From CAVPKN01 sp963832835 (GTDB lineage Bacteria; Chlamydiota; Chlamydiia; Chlamydiales; JAAKFR01), in contig CAWHVD010000001.1 in assembly GCA_963832835.1 (NCBI GenBank), forward strand, positions 1,178,001 through 1,242,000: DNA of 64,000 bases. The letters run 5' to 3'. Below are positions 52,432 to 60,581 of this stretch, one piece after another (positions within the stretch are counted from its first letter, which is position 1; the number at the start of each line of letters is the position of its first letter). Made by a program: the position numbers and the translations under genes. The notes below the pieces were generated by a model, which was not told where the DNA came from, made no database searches, and worked only from the letters and a program-made list of their open reading frames with translations.

Positions 52432-53636
52432 GCATGAGTCCCTGCGATATAGCTAGTGGTCCAGGCGTTTTGAAAATTGAACCCGCCTGTCACTCCATCA
52501 ATATCTAATATCTCGCCGGCAAAATAAAGACCAGGGCATATCTTGCTTTGCAATGTTTTGAAATCGACTTCAGGTAGGCTGATTCCACCGCAGGTGACAA
52601 ATTCCTCTTTATGAGTTGTTTTCCCTCCGATGTGGTAAACATCATGGTGCAGCTTGTGGCTTAAGCTCCTCAATTCTTTATCTGTAAAAGAAAGCAACTT
52701 GAGCTCCGCTTTGCCTTTAAGAAGCGTATTCCATAGGTTTTTAGGCAAGCGTAGCGGATTGGCTCCACCAGCTGTTTGTCCGGGGTGTTTCTCCTTAGCG
52801 GCACGTAGTTGTTGAAATAGAGCCTCTTCAGTAAGTGATGGTAGCCAATTGATGACAACGGTGGAGTGATAGTTACAGGTATGGAGAAAACGGGCTGCCC
52901 AGGCCGACAGTTTTAAGACCGCAGGTCCGCTGAAACCAAAATGAGTGATGAGTAGCGGTCCCATTTGAGAGAGTTTGGCATCTTCGAGAGTAACCTCTAC
53001 TGGGTCCCATGGAATCCCACTTAAATGAGCCAATTCAAAATCGGGAATGTTAAATGTAAAAAGTGAAGGGACAGGATCTTGGATGGAGTGTCCCAGCTTA
53101 CTAGCCCATCTATGCCCTTCGGGGTTGCTGCCTGTTGCTAACATGAGCTTAGAGGTTTGTAGCGTCTCTCCTCCCTCAAATGCAATCTCAAATTGATTTT
53201 CTTTATAGGTGATCGATTCAATTTTTTGCTTGAAACGGATCTCCACTCCCAAATCACGGGCCTCTCTTGTCAGGCAATCGATAATGGTCTGTGAGGAATC
53301 GGTGACAGGAAACATTCTTCCGTCTGGTTCCGTTTTGAGCAAGACACCTCGGGCTTCAAACCAAGCGATGGTATCTTGGGGCTGAAAGCGGTGAAAGGGG
53401 CCCAGTAATTCTTTATTTCCACGCGGATAATGGTGGACGAGCTCACGGGGATCGAAGCATGCATGGGTGACATTGCACCGTCCTCCTCCTGAAACTCTCA
53501 CTTTGGAAAGTAAAACAGCGCTTTTTTCCAGAAGCACCACTTGAGCTGTCGGATCGGCCTCTTTAGCCGCCAAGGCGGCAAACATCCCTGCCGCGCCTCC
53601 ACCAATGATAACAAATTCTTTTAGTGACTTTATCAT
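52422..53636 (-). CDS. HI0933-family FAD-dependent oxidoreductase (YhiN-like)
   Basis: This 404-residue flavoprotein has an N-terminal dinucleotide-binding motif VIIGGGAAGMFAALAAKE and the family signature VRVSGGGRCNVTH. Further matches are DGRMFPVTDSSQTI, LMLATGSNPEG, VTCGGISLPEVD, LYFAGEILDIDGVTGGFNFQ and AWTTSYIAG. The family's substrate is not established; some members are annotated as aminoacetone oxidases. It is the first gene of a pair with the permease and divergent from the hydrolase-PFK-PKS operon (50 bp between starts). Confidence 0.93.
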   Translation of the reverse strand: MIKSLKEFVIIGGGAAGMFAALAAKEADPTAQVVLLEKSAVLLSKVRVSGGGRCNVTHACFDPRELVHHYPRGNKELLGPFHRFQPQDTIAWFEARGVLLKTEPDGRMFPVTDSSQTIIDCLTREARDLGVEIRFKQKIESITYKENQFEIAFEGGETLQTSKLMLATGSNPEGHRWASKLGHSIQDPVPSLFTFNIPDFELAHLSGIPWDPVEVTLEDAKLSQMGPLLITHFGFSGPAVLKLSAWAARFLHTCNYHSTVVINWLPSLTEEALFQQLRAAKEKHPGQTAGGANPLRLPKNLWNTLLKGKAELKLLSFTDKELRSLSHKLHHDVYHIGGKTTHKEEFVTCGGISLPEVDFKTLQSKICPGLYFAGEILDIDGVTGGFNFQNAWTTSYIAGTHACS

Positions 53637-53686
53637 ATAAGATCGTTAGATTAGCACGTTTCTATGATGCACGAAGGGAGAGTAGG

Positions 53687-54493
53687 ATGCCAGCAACTTT
53701 GGATAAATTAGAAACACGCGAGCCTCTGGTGATCACCAATGGTGGGCAGCAGATTTTTGCTGTATTACATCGGCCCATCGGTATTGACCTTGCTCCTGTT
53801 GTGGTGGTCCATCATGGCTTTGCCAGTAGTAAGCACGGCTCTAACCGATGTTATGTAGCTCTTGCCGAGTGCCTTGCAAAAAATGGAATCGCCACCATCC
53901 GCTTCGACTTTAGAGGTTCAGGAGATAGCGAAGGTACTCTAACAGACCTCTCATTTACAGATTTAGTCTCTGATTCTGTCTCTGTATTAGAGAGCATTGA
54001 AAGCATCGAGGGAATTAATTGCGAGAGGATTGGCCTTTTTGGAGCCTCACTCGGTGGTGCCATTGCCGTTTTTGCGGCTGCTCGTTTTGCAAAGGTTAAT
54101 GCTCTGGCACTGTGGGCTCCTGTGGCAAGTGGCGAGCTATGGTACCGTGATTTTTTGATGCGTCACCCTGAATATGTACATGTAAACCCCTCGCAGGCCC
54201 TTTCGAGCTACCGCGGCATCCAATTGAGTGACGCATTTAGAGATGAATTCAAACAAATGTATGCTTATAAGACTGCAGGTGAGCTGAACGATGTTCCACT
54301 TCTGGTGATGCAAGGTGAAAAGGATGAAACGGTATCCATTAATCACTTAGAAGCCTTCCGGCAATCCTGTGCCACCTGCGAAAGTCCTGTCCGCTTTGTG
54401 AAGTACCCCGATGGAGAACATTCTTTAGGATTTTCATCCGATTTCAATGGAGCTCTTGAAGAAACTAAGCAGTGGTTTGAAGATTACTTATGA
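53687..54493 (+). CDS. Alpha/beta hydrolase (serine aminopeptidase / esterase type)
   Basis: I choose the ATG at 53687 (268 residues, MPATLDKLETRE) since GGGAGAG lies just upstream. The oxyanion region is VVVHHGFASSKHG, the nucleophile elbow is LFGASLGGAI (Ser), the acid is likely Asp in GEKDETVS, and the His is in DGEHSLGF. The protein is soluble and cytoplasmic. It may act as a thioesterase or esterase for the downstream polyketide synthase, which is inference from coupling: its stop overlaps the PFK start by four bases. Confidence 0.9.
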   Translation: MPATLDKLETREPLVITNGGQQIFAVLHRPIGIDLAPVVVVHHGFASSKHGSNRCYVALAECLAKNGIATIRFDFRGSGDSEGTLTDLSFTDLVSDSVSVLESIESIEGINCERIGLFGASLGGAIAVFAAARFAKVNALALWAPVASGELWYRDFLMRHPEYVHVNPSQALSSYRGIQLSDAFRDEFKQMYAYKTAGELNDVPLLVMQGEKDETVSINHLEAFRQSCATCESPVRFVKYPDGEHSLGFSSDFNGALEETKQWFEDYL

Positions 54494-56118
54494 CAAATAA
54501 TCCCTTGCAGGATGAGCGTCAGAAATTTCAGCCTAGGCTTCCTCGCCTACTCAGGCACATTGAATCATTAGATCTAACTATCGGAGAGCGCAAAGATGTA
54601 CCTCTTGCGATTCAATCCTTTTTGCCCCAAACGGCAGCTCAGCCTCTGCTACATTTCAGAATGCATGCCCCGCAAAAACATCCTGCTTTGCGAGTGGGTG
54701 TAGTCCTTTCAGGCGGGCAAGCAGCCGGGGGTCATAATGTCATTACGGGTCTCTTTGATGCTCTTAAGCAGATTAATCCGGCTTGCCGTCTTTTTGGTTT
54801 TTTAGGAGGTCCTTCGGGGATTATTGAAAACCGCTATCAAGAGTTGAATGCAGAAATTTTGGCTCCTTATCGCAATACAGGTGGCTTTGATCTGATCGGA
54901 TCGGGAAGGACTAAGATAGAGACTCTCGAGCAATTTGAAGCGGCTCTTAAAACCTGCTCAGGGCTCAATCTGAATGGGCTGATAGTTATTGGAGGCGACG
55001 ATTCCAACACCAATGCGGCTCTTTTAGCTGAATATTTCTTGGCCAGTGGTTGTTCGACACATGTGATCGGAGTGCCTAAAACGATCGATGGGGATTTAAA
55101 AAGCGATTTAGTGGAAATACCATTTGGATTCGACACAGCCTGCAAAATTTATTCCGAGTTGATCGGCAACATATGTCGGGATGCCCTCTCGGCCAAAAAA
55201 TATACCCACTTCATCAAATTAATGGGGCGGTCCGCCTCGCACATTACCCTAGAATGTGCCCTCCAAACCCATCCTAATATTGCTTTAATTGGCGAAGAGA
55301 TCGCGGCAAAAAAAATGACTCTCCAAGATCTCGTAGAATCTCTTTGTGCCATGATTGCAAAAAGGGCAGAAGAGGGCCTAAGCTATGGAGTAGTTCTCAT
55401 TCCTGAGGGGCTTGTTGAGTTTATACCTGACATCATGACTCTCATTCACGAAATCAATATCTTGCTGGCGCAAGGAAAGGAAGATGTGACCCAGAACCTT
55501 TCTCCTGAAGCCTCTGTTACATTCGCTTTCCTTCCAGCAGAGATCCGCTCTCAGCTTTTGCTCGAGCGCGATCCGCACGGCAATGTACAGGTTTCTAAGA
55601 TTGCGACAGAGAAGATGCTGATGCAGCTTGTCAAAGAAAGGTTAAAAACTTGGACTGGTTACCAAGGAAAGTTCAACCCGGTCGCCCACTTCTTGGGTTA
55701 TGAGGGAAGATCGGGCTACCCTTCCAACTTTGATGCGAATTACTGTTATGCTTTGGGCTACACGGCAGCTGCGTTGATCCGGGCGGGCATCACAGGCTAT
55801 ATGAGTTGTCTACAAAAGCTAGCTGAAATGCCCGAATCGTGGATTCCTGTTGCCTTGCCAATCACTTGGCTAATGGATATTGAAAAGCGGAAAGGAAAAA
55901 GCAAGCCAGTGATCAAAAAAAGCCTTGTAGATCTATCTGGTGAACCTTTCAAGTATTTTGCCTCTCAGAGGGATGATTGGGCATTGCATGACCATTACCG
56001 TTACCCAGGTCCCATTCAGTACGCAGGGCCAACGCAGCTTTGCGATGATACAACCTTCACATTGAAATTGGAGCAAGGGGAACCCGTGGAGGTATATGAG
56101 CGAGCATTACCTATCTGA
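54490..56118 (+). CDS. Diphosphate-dependent 6-phosphofructokinase (long PPi type)
   Basis: This 542-residue enzyme phosphorylates fructose-6-phosphate, using pyrophosphate rather than ATP. Evidence is VVLSGGQAAGGHNVITG, GGDDSNTNAALLAEY (Asp after GGD marks PPi use), GVPKTIDGDLKS (Lys in PKTIDGD also a PPi marker) and FIKLMGRSASHI. The length matches the long plant-beta/chlamydial clade. It overlaps the hydrolase upstream (ATGA) and the polyketide synthase downstream (23 bp). Confidence 0.94.
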   Translation: MTNNPLQDERQKFQPRLPRLLRHIESLDLTIGERKDVPLAIQSFLPQTAAQPLLHFRMHAPQKHPALRVGVVLSGGQAAGGHNVITGLFDALKQINPACRLFGFLGGPSGIIENRYQELNAEILAPYRNTGGFDLIGSGRTKIETLEQFEAALKTCSGLNLNGLIVIGGDDSNTNAALLAEYFLASGCSTHVIGVPKTIDGDLKSDLVEIPFGFDTACKIYSELIGNICRDALSAKKYTHFIKLMGRSASHITLECALQTHPNIALIGEEIAAKKMTLQDLVESLCAMIAKRAEEGLSYGVVLIPEGLVEFIPDIMTLIHEINILLAQGKEDVTQNLSPEASVTFAFLPAEIRSQLLLERDPHGNVQVSKIATEKMLMQLVKERLKTWTGYQGKFNPVAHFLGYEGRSGYPSNFDANYCYALGYTAAALIRAGITGYMSCLQKLAEMPESWIPVALPITWLMDIEKRKGKSKPVIKKSLVDLSGEPFKYFASQRDDWALHDHYRYPGPIQYAGPTQLCDDTTFTLKLEQGEPVEVYERALPI

Positions 56119-57165
56119 TTTTGAGATCTTAAATCTCCCCTATTCTTACCCCCAAGATGATTTGCTCGAGCGCTTGGTTAACCTCCATGCCCTCTTCTTA
56201 GAGGAAGATGAAGAGCTGCGTGCCCACATGGAGCAAAGGATTGCCCGGGTCTGCTGTAAACAGGATAAAATTTCAAGAAGGCAAACAGCCGTCGATTTGA
56301 ATTGGATGCAAACGCCGCGAAATTTTGGAGACAGAGCGCGGTATTATCAAGCATTTGCTGAAGAAGTGTTTGTTCGTTTTTACCCTTCAACAGCTCAGGC
56401 ACCCGAAGAGATGATTCATGTGACATGCACAGGCTACAATTCACCGAGTGCTGCGCAAAAAATTGTGTTGCAAAGAGGATGGGAGCAAAAGACACAGGTG
56501 ACTCATGCCTATCACATGGGATGCATGGCCGCTCTGCCCGCGATCAGAATGGGACTTGGGTACGCCAACTCAGGGAAAAAAACGTAGATATTGTCCATAC
56601 TGAGCTCTGTTCACTTCATCTCAATCCCGCTTTGCACACCGATGAGCAGCTCGTGGCGCAAAGCCTTTTTGCAGACGGCCTGATCAAGTATTCACTCACA
56701 TCTTGCCTACCAAAGAAACCATCTCTCCGTCTGCTCGCTGTCTACGAAGAGCTTATTCCTCAAACAGATGAGCTCATGAAATGGGAATGCGAGGAGTGGG
56801 GCTTAAAAATGACTTTGCACAAAGAAATAGCGGCTTGGATCTCCCGTGCCATAGTTGCCTTTATGGGTAGATTAGAACAGAAATGTGGTCTGCCTCTTTC
56901 CAAAGCATATTATGCCGTTCATCCCGGAGGCCCCAAAATCATCGGCATGATCGGTAAAAAGCTCAATCTTTCGGTAGAGCAACTGGCAGCCTCGGAAAAA
57001 ATCCTCTATAATCACGGCAATATGTCCTCGGCCACTTTGCCCCATATTTGGGAAGATATGGTCAAGGACCCGAACGTTCCCTTTGGTAGCTATATCGCGG
57101 GACTAGCCTTTGGCCCTGGCATATGTATGAGCGGGGCTGTATTACAAAAAGTGAGCAATACATGA
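56096..57165 (+). CDS. Type III polyketide synthase, split by a frameshift in an A7 run
   Basis: Two overlapping frames together encode a chalcone-synthase-like enzyme. The first (56096-56587, starting at ATG after GGAGG) has HVTCTGYNSPSAAQ and the catalytic Cys in YHMGCMAALPAI (Cys143), then hits TAG. The second frame resumes at 56576-56582 with NVDIVHTELCSLHLNP, has the catalytic His in YYAVHPGGPKIIG and Asn in NHGNMSSATLP, and ends at 57165. One extra A in the A7 tract would join them into about 356 residues, the normal family size. It may be a sequencing error, slippage, or a real pseudogene. Likely products are alkylpyrones or alkylresorcinols. Confidence 0.82.
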
Positions 57166-57611
57166 CTTGGCAGATTGTATTTTTTATACCCTTCCTTGTT
57201 CAAACAGCAGTCATTGTTTGGGATGAGTTTTATTTTCACCATAAGCGTGGGCTGCCACGTTGGGAACGCATCGGCCATCCAATTGATACGCTGAGTGTTG
57301 TGGCCTGTTTTGCGTTTGTGCTGGTTTTTCCCCACAGTAGCCCCTTCTTATGGTGTTTTGTGACCTTAGGCGTATTTTCTTGTTTTCTGGTGACCAAAGA
57401 TGAATTTGTGCATAAAGAGCATTGCAATGCCGCAGAACAATGGCTCCATGCTATTCTTTTCCTCAACCATCCGCTCGTTCTCATCAGTATCGGCTGGATG
57501 TGGATGCAAGGCTCTGTTTACCGCCCTTTCATGCTCCTCCAATTGTCCTCCGCTGCCCTTTTTTGTCTTTATCAAATTTTCTACTGGAACTTTGTATGGA
57601 AAGAGAAGTAG
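57162..57611 (+). CDS. Small four-helix membrane protein in the PKS operon
   Basis: The ATG at 57162 overlaps the polyketide synthase stop (ATGA) and gives 149 residues. Hydrophobic segments lie at about 3-20, 41-60, 62-78 and 98-140. Motifs include WDEFYFHHKRGLPRWERIGHPIDTL and TKDEFVHKEHCNAAEQWLHA, with His/Glu/Asp residues near helix ends that could bind metal, as in membrane hydroxylases or desaturases. I do not recognise a named family. Its coupling on both sides suggests a role in processing the polyketide product. Confidence 0.8.
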   Translation: MTWQIVFFIPFLVQTAVIVWDEFYFHHKRGLPRWERIGHPIDTLSVVACFAFVLVFPHSSPFLWCFVTLGVFSCFLVTKDEFVHKEHCNAAEQWLHAILFLNHPLVLISIGWMWMQGSVYRPFMLLQLSSAALFCLYQIFYWNFVWKEK

Positions 57612-58342
57612 TCAATAACGCCTTTTATGATGATCTGGGCTCTCAATGGTATGAGGCAGATGACCATCCCATCGCACTTCTGCGTGCCGAAAATAGAGCC
57701 AGAGCTCCTTGGGTTGCAACACAATTGGCTAGCCATTTTGCCGGGCCCTGCTCTGTGCTCGATATCGGTTGTGGAGCCGGGTTTTTAAGCAATTCCCTCG
57801 CACGGCAAGGACATCAACTTACAGGCATTGATCTCTCTTCTTCTAGTTTAAAAGTCGCGCAGACGTACGATATAACCCGCAAAACACATTACCAACAAGC
57901 AGATGCCTGCTCCTTGCCCTTTGAACAAGATCAATTTGATGCTGTCTGCGCCATGGACCTTTTGGAACATGTTGAAGAGCCAGCCCGCGTCATTGCCGAA
58001 GCCTCCCGCGTCCTCAAACCCGGAGGACTTTTTTTCTTTCATACCTTTAACAGAACTTGGTTGAGCTGGCTTTTTGCTATCAAAGGGATCGAATGGTTTG
58101 TTCCCAACGCACCTAGGCACATTCACCTTTATCGCCTTTTCATCAAACCCTCAGAGCTCACAACCTATCTGCACCAAAGTGATCTTGAACTCTCAGTAAT
58201 CCATGGACTCATGCCACGAATTGACAAATCTTTTTTAAAGACCCTTCTGCGGCGCGGCATCCCACCTCAATTTTCTTTCAAAACCATACCATCTCTTTCA
58301 TGTGGTTACTTTGGCTTCGCCATCAGGTCTTTTGTGGAATAA
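57596..58342 (+). CDS. UbiG-like class I SAM methyltransferase
   Basis: The ATG at 57596 (248 residues) lies inside the previous gene (16-bp overlap). The protein resembles UbiG O-methyltransferases: NNAFYDDLGSQWYE..., VLDIGCGAGFLSNSLARQGH, GIDLSSSSLKVAQ, MDLLEHVEEPARVIAEA and RVLKPGGLFFFHTFNRT. UbiG methylates hydroxyl groups of quinone precursors. Here, next to a type III PKS and with menaquinone made by another route, the acceptor may be the phenolic or pyrone polyketide. That is inference. Confidence 0.9.
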   Translation: MEREVVNNAFYDDLGSQWYEADDHPIALLRAENRARAPWVATQLASHFAGPCSVLDIGCGAGFLSNSLARQGHQLTGIDLSSSSLKVAQTYDITRKTHYQQADACSLPFEQDQFDAVCAMDLLEHVEEPARVIAEASRVLKPGGLFFFHTFNRTWLSWLFAIKGIEWFVPNAPRHIHLYRLFIKPSELTTYLHQSDLELSVIHGLMPRIDKSFLKTLLRRGIPPQFSFKTIPSLSCGYFGFAIRSFVE

Positions 58343-58427
58343 AGAAAAGATTATCAGTTCTCTTAATTTCTTGATTTTTACATTAAAAAATGATAAAAAT
58401 ACAAGAAAGAAACTAAAAAGAGGTTTT

Positions 58428-58814
58428 ATGGCGATTCCATCAACTGGATTTTCTACCTTCGGGTTTCATACCAGATATACGATGCCAGGGGAGTATTATG
58501 ATGAAGAATATTCAGGTGCCGGCACCGTTAATGTCCTGAATATGCTTGGCTATATGCCAGTTCTCGGTTTAATTCCTTGCGTTTGTCGCTTAATTCTCCC
58601 TCTTTGTGATGAGACAAGCTCTATGCATAACGAACCCACCGAGGTGAAGATTGCTAACTATATTCGGGGCTTTTTTGAAGGGTTAGGATTGGGAGCTCTA
58701 TACTTGATTCCTGACCTAATCGCAACTATCTACAGATTTGCTCCTTGTACGTATAGTGGTAGAGATCCAGAAAACCCGGATTCGAGAAATGATCAGTGCA
58801 TTTTTATAGACTGA
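58428..58814 (+). CDS. Small hydrophobic protein, unknown
   Basis: I choose the ATG at 58428 (128 residues) since AAAAGAGG lies upstream; an in-frame extension would run into the methyltransferase gene. It begins MAIPSTGFSTFGFHTRY, has a hydrophobic stretch at about 35-65 (LNMLGYMPVLGLIPCVCRLI) and another near 85-105. I recognise no family; the layout resembles small chlamydial membrane proteins. It is convergent with the J-domain gene, with 31 bp between stops. Confidence 0.65.
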   Translation: MAIPSTGFSTFGFHTRYTMPGEYYDEEYSGAGTVNVLNMLGYMPVLGLIPCVCRLILPLCDETSSMHNEPTEVKIANYIRGFFEGLGLGALYLIPDLIATIYRFAPCTYSGRDPENPDSRNDQCIFID

Positions 58815-58845
58815 CTCTAGCAAACCAGAACCAAGTTCATTCATT

Positions 58846-60558
58846 TCATTTCAAATCAAATGAGGTTAAACAGGCATTTTTAGCTGCTGTCAGTTGCACA
58901 AATACTCTGCTACCTTGAGGGTTATGATCTGGATGGAAGCGCATGGCCAGCTCTCGAAATATTTTTTTGATTTCAGAGGAAGTTGCCGTTTCAGAAAGAC
59001 CTAGCATTTTACAAGCTTCTTTCCGACACAACGGTTGATTTGCTTTGCAAGCATCCCGATTTTCGAAGATATGACCCGAGTAGGGGATCTGATGGGGTAA
59101 AAAATAAGTCGTCATGCATGTGGAAACAAAAGGAAATACAGCGATCTGTGTCATCCCTCGTATAAAGGAGTAGCTTGATGCGGCGGCGGGCTTGCCATGA
59201 GTGTAGGTATAAATCAGATCCACCGATTTTCCCGCCAGTGCAACAGCAGTAAGACCTAAGCAATAGCTTAAACTGACTTGCCAAAAAGCGGATGTATTTA
59301 ACCCCAAAGTGTACCCATTGATCGCTGTAAATGAGGCGCATTCAAAAAAAATATCTACAAATGGTAATGAATCTAGAGCCACTTTTTCATCGCAGCCGAT
59401 TTTTTGAAAGCAGGAAATCCATGAATTTATTGAAAGATTAAACGGCTGACTCATCATCTGCAACATAGTTTGAGAGACACCGACCAAACTCCATTGCATG
59501 AGATCTAAACCAAACAGTCCACAGCCAGTCATCACCTTTGAAAGATCGAGATAAGAAGAATCCAGGGGTGTCGATAAAACTGGGATCTTTTGCCATTGCA
59601 GTGTTATTTTTTCTTGGCTCTCAATAAAAAAAGAAGCTCTCCGCAGATAGGGATTGTCCAGAAAAAAACAAGCAATTGTAGAGACGACATAGGAAAGGCG
59701 ATTGATTTTTGACATTAAGTGCTTTTCGCTTTGCAAAATCCTCTCCTTTGCCTGTTTAATCTTAGAGACAAGGGTGCTTGAGATTGAAAGGGAATCTGCA
59801 CACTGCAATTCGGAAGAAAGACGTGCCACTGCTCTTTTAGCTTGTTTGTCCTGAAAATAATTTCGGAAAAACCACTTTTTATCGATAGTCACCAGTGTTT
59901 TAATTTTAATTGCAGTATACAAACTAGTTGTTTTTTGTAATTGCAAAAAAAGAGCGCTGCTTTCTTTTTGTAAAACCTGTTCCCAAGAAAGGTACAAGGA
60001 TAAAATCTCAACCTTTCTAATTAGTTTTGGATGATCGGTACCCCATAGGAGTTGTAGTCTTTGCCTATCGCAGAAGGCGAAAAAAAATTCTTGAAAGCGA
60101 TCGACTTTCTCCTCCCATCCTCGGAGTACCTTATCATCTAAATTTTTTCCGCTATTCAAGAAACAAATCAGATGATCAAGTTGGCACACTATCTCTTCAA
60201 AAAAAGGGAGGAGTTTTTTTACTTCCCATTGCTTAAGGAAATTTTGTAAACGCTCAGTCAGGTGAAATCTCAAAAGATATAGATCAGCAAGATGACCTTC
60301 TAAGGTATGATCCCATTCACACCAACGGCTACTACTAACTGGATCAGGGTAAAGTTGGGTATCAATTGCTTTATAGCAAACAACTGCCTTTTGTAGTGAG
60401 TGATCACTCGTTTGAGAGTTTGCAATTTTTTGCAGGCATTCATGCAAAAGTAATCCCACACGAATCTCAATATAGAGGAGACTGTGCTTCATGTACACAG
60501 AGCCTATCGCCTCTACCTGAGATTGATGTGAAAAAGAACCAATTGCACAAATCGACAA
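58846..60558 (-). CDS. Membrane protein with C-terminal J domain
   Basis: This 570-residue protein has a helical N-terminal half (about 1-290) without recognised family. Several hydrophobic segments lie at about 300-315, 360-385, 415-445 and 475-490. A J domain occupies about 515-570: ACKMLGLSETATSSEIKKIF, HPD at 542-544 in MRFHPDHNPQGS and FVQLTAAKNACL. J domains recruit DnaK/Hsp70. At the extreme C-terminus of a membrane protein it could recruit bacterial or, if exported, host Hsp70. No neighbour with shared function. Confidence 0.82.
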   Translation of the reverse strand: MSICAIGSFSHQSQVEAIGSVYMKHSLLYIEIRVGLLLHECLQKIANSQTSDHSLQKAVVCYKAIDTQLYPDPVSSSRWCEWDHTLEGHLADLYLLRFHLTERLQNFLKQWEVKKLLPFFEEIVCQLDHLICFLNSGKNLDDKVLRGWEEKVDRFQEFFFAFCDRQRLQLLWGTDHPKLIRKVEILSLYLSWEQVLQKESSALFLQLQKTTSLYTAIKIKTLVTIDKKWFFRNYFQDKQAKRAVARLSSELQCADSLSISSTLVSKIKQAKERILQSEKHLMSKINRLSYVVSTIACFFLDNPYLRRASFFIESQEKITLQWQKIPVLSTPLDSSYLDLSKVMTGCGLFGLDLMQWSLVGVSQTMLQMMSQPFNLSINSWISCFQKIGCDEKVALDSLPFVDIFFECASFTAINGYTLGLNTSAFWQVSLSYCLGLTAVALAGKSVDLIYTYTHGKPAAASSYSFIRGMTQIAVFPFVSTCMTTYFLPHQIPYSGHIFENRDACKANQPLCRKEACKMLGLSETATSSEIKKIFRELAMRFHPDHNPQGSRVFVQLTAAKNACLTSFDLK

Positions 60559-60581
60559 AATGCCCTGCTTTTTGAGCGTAC

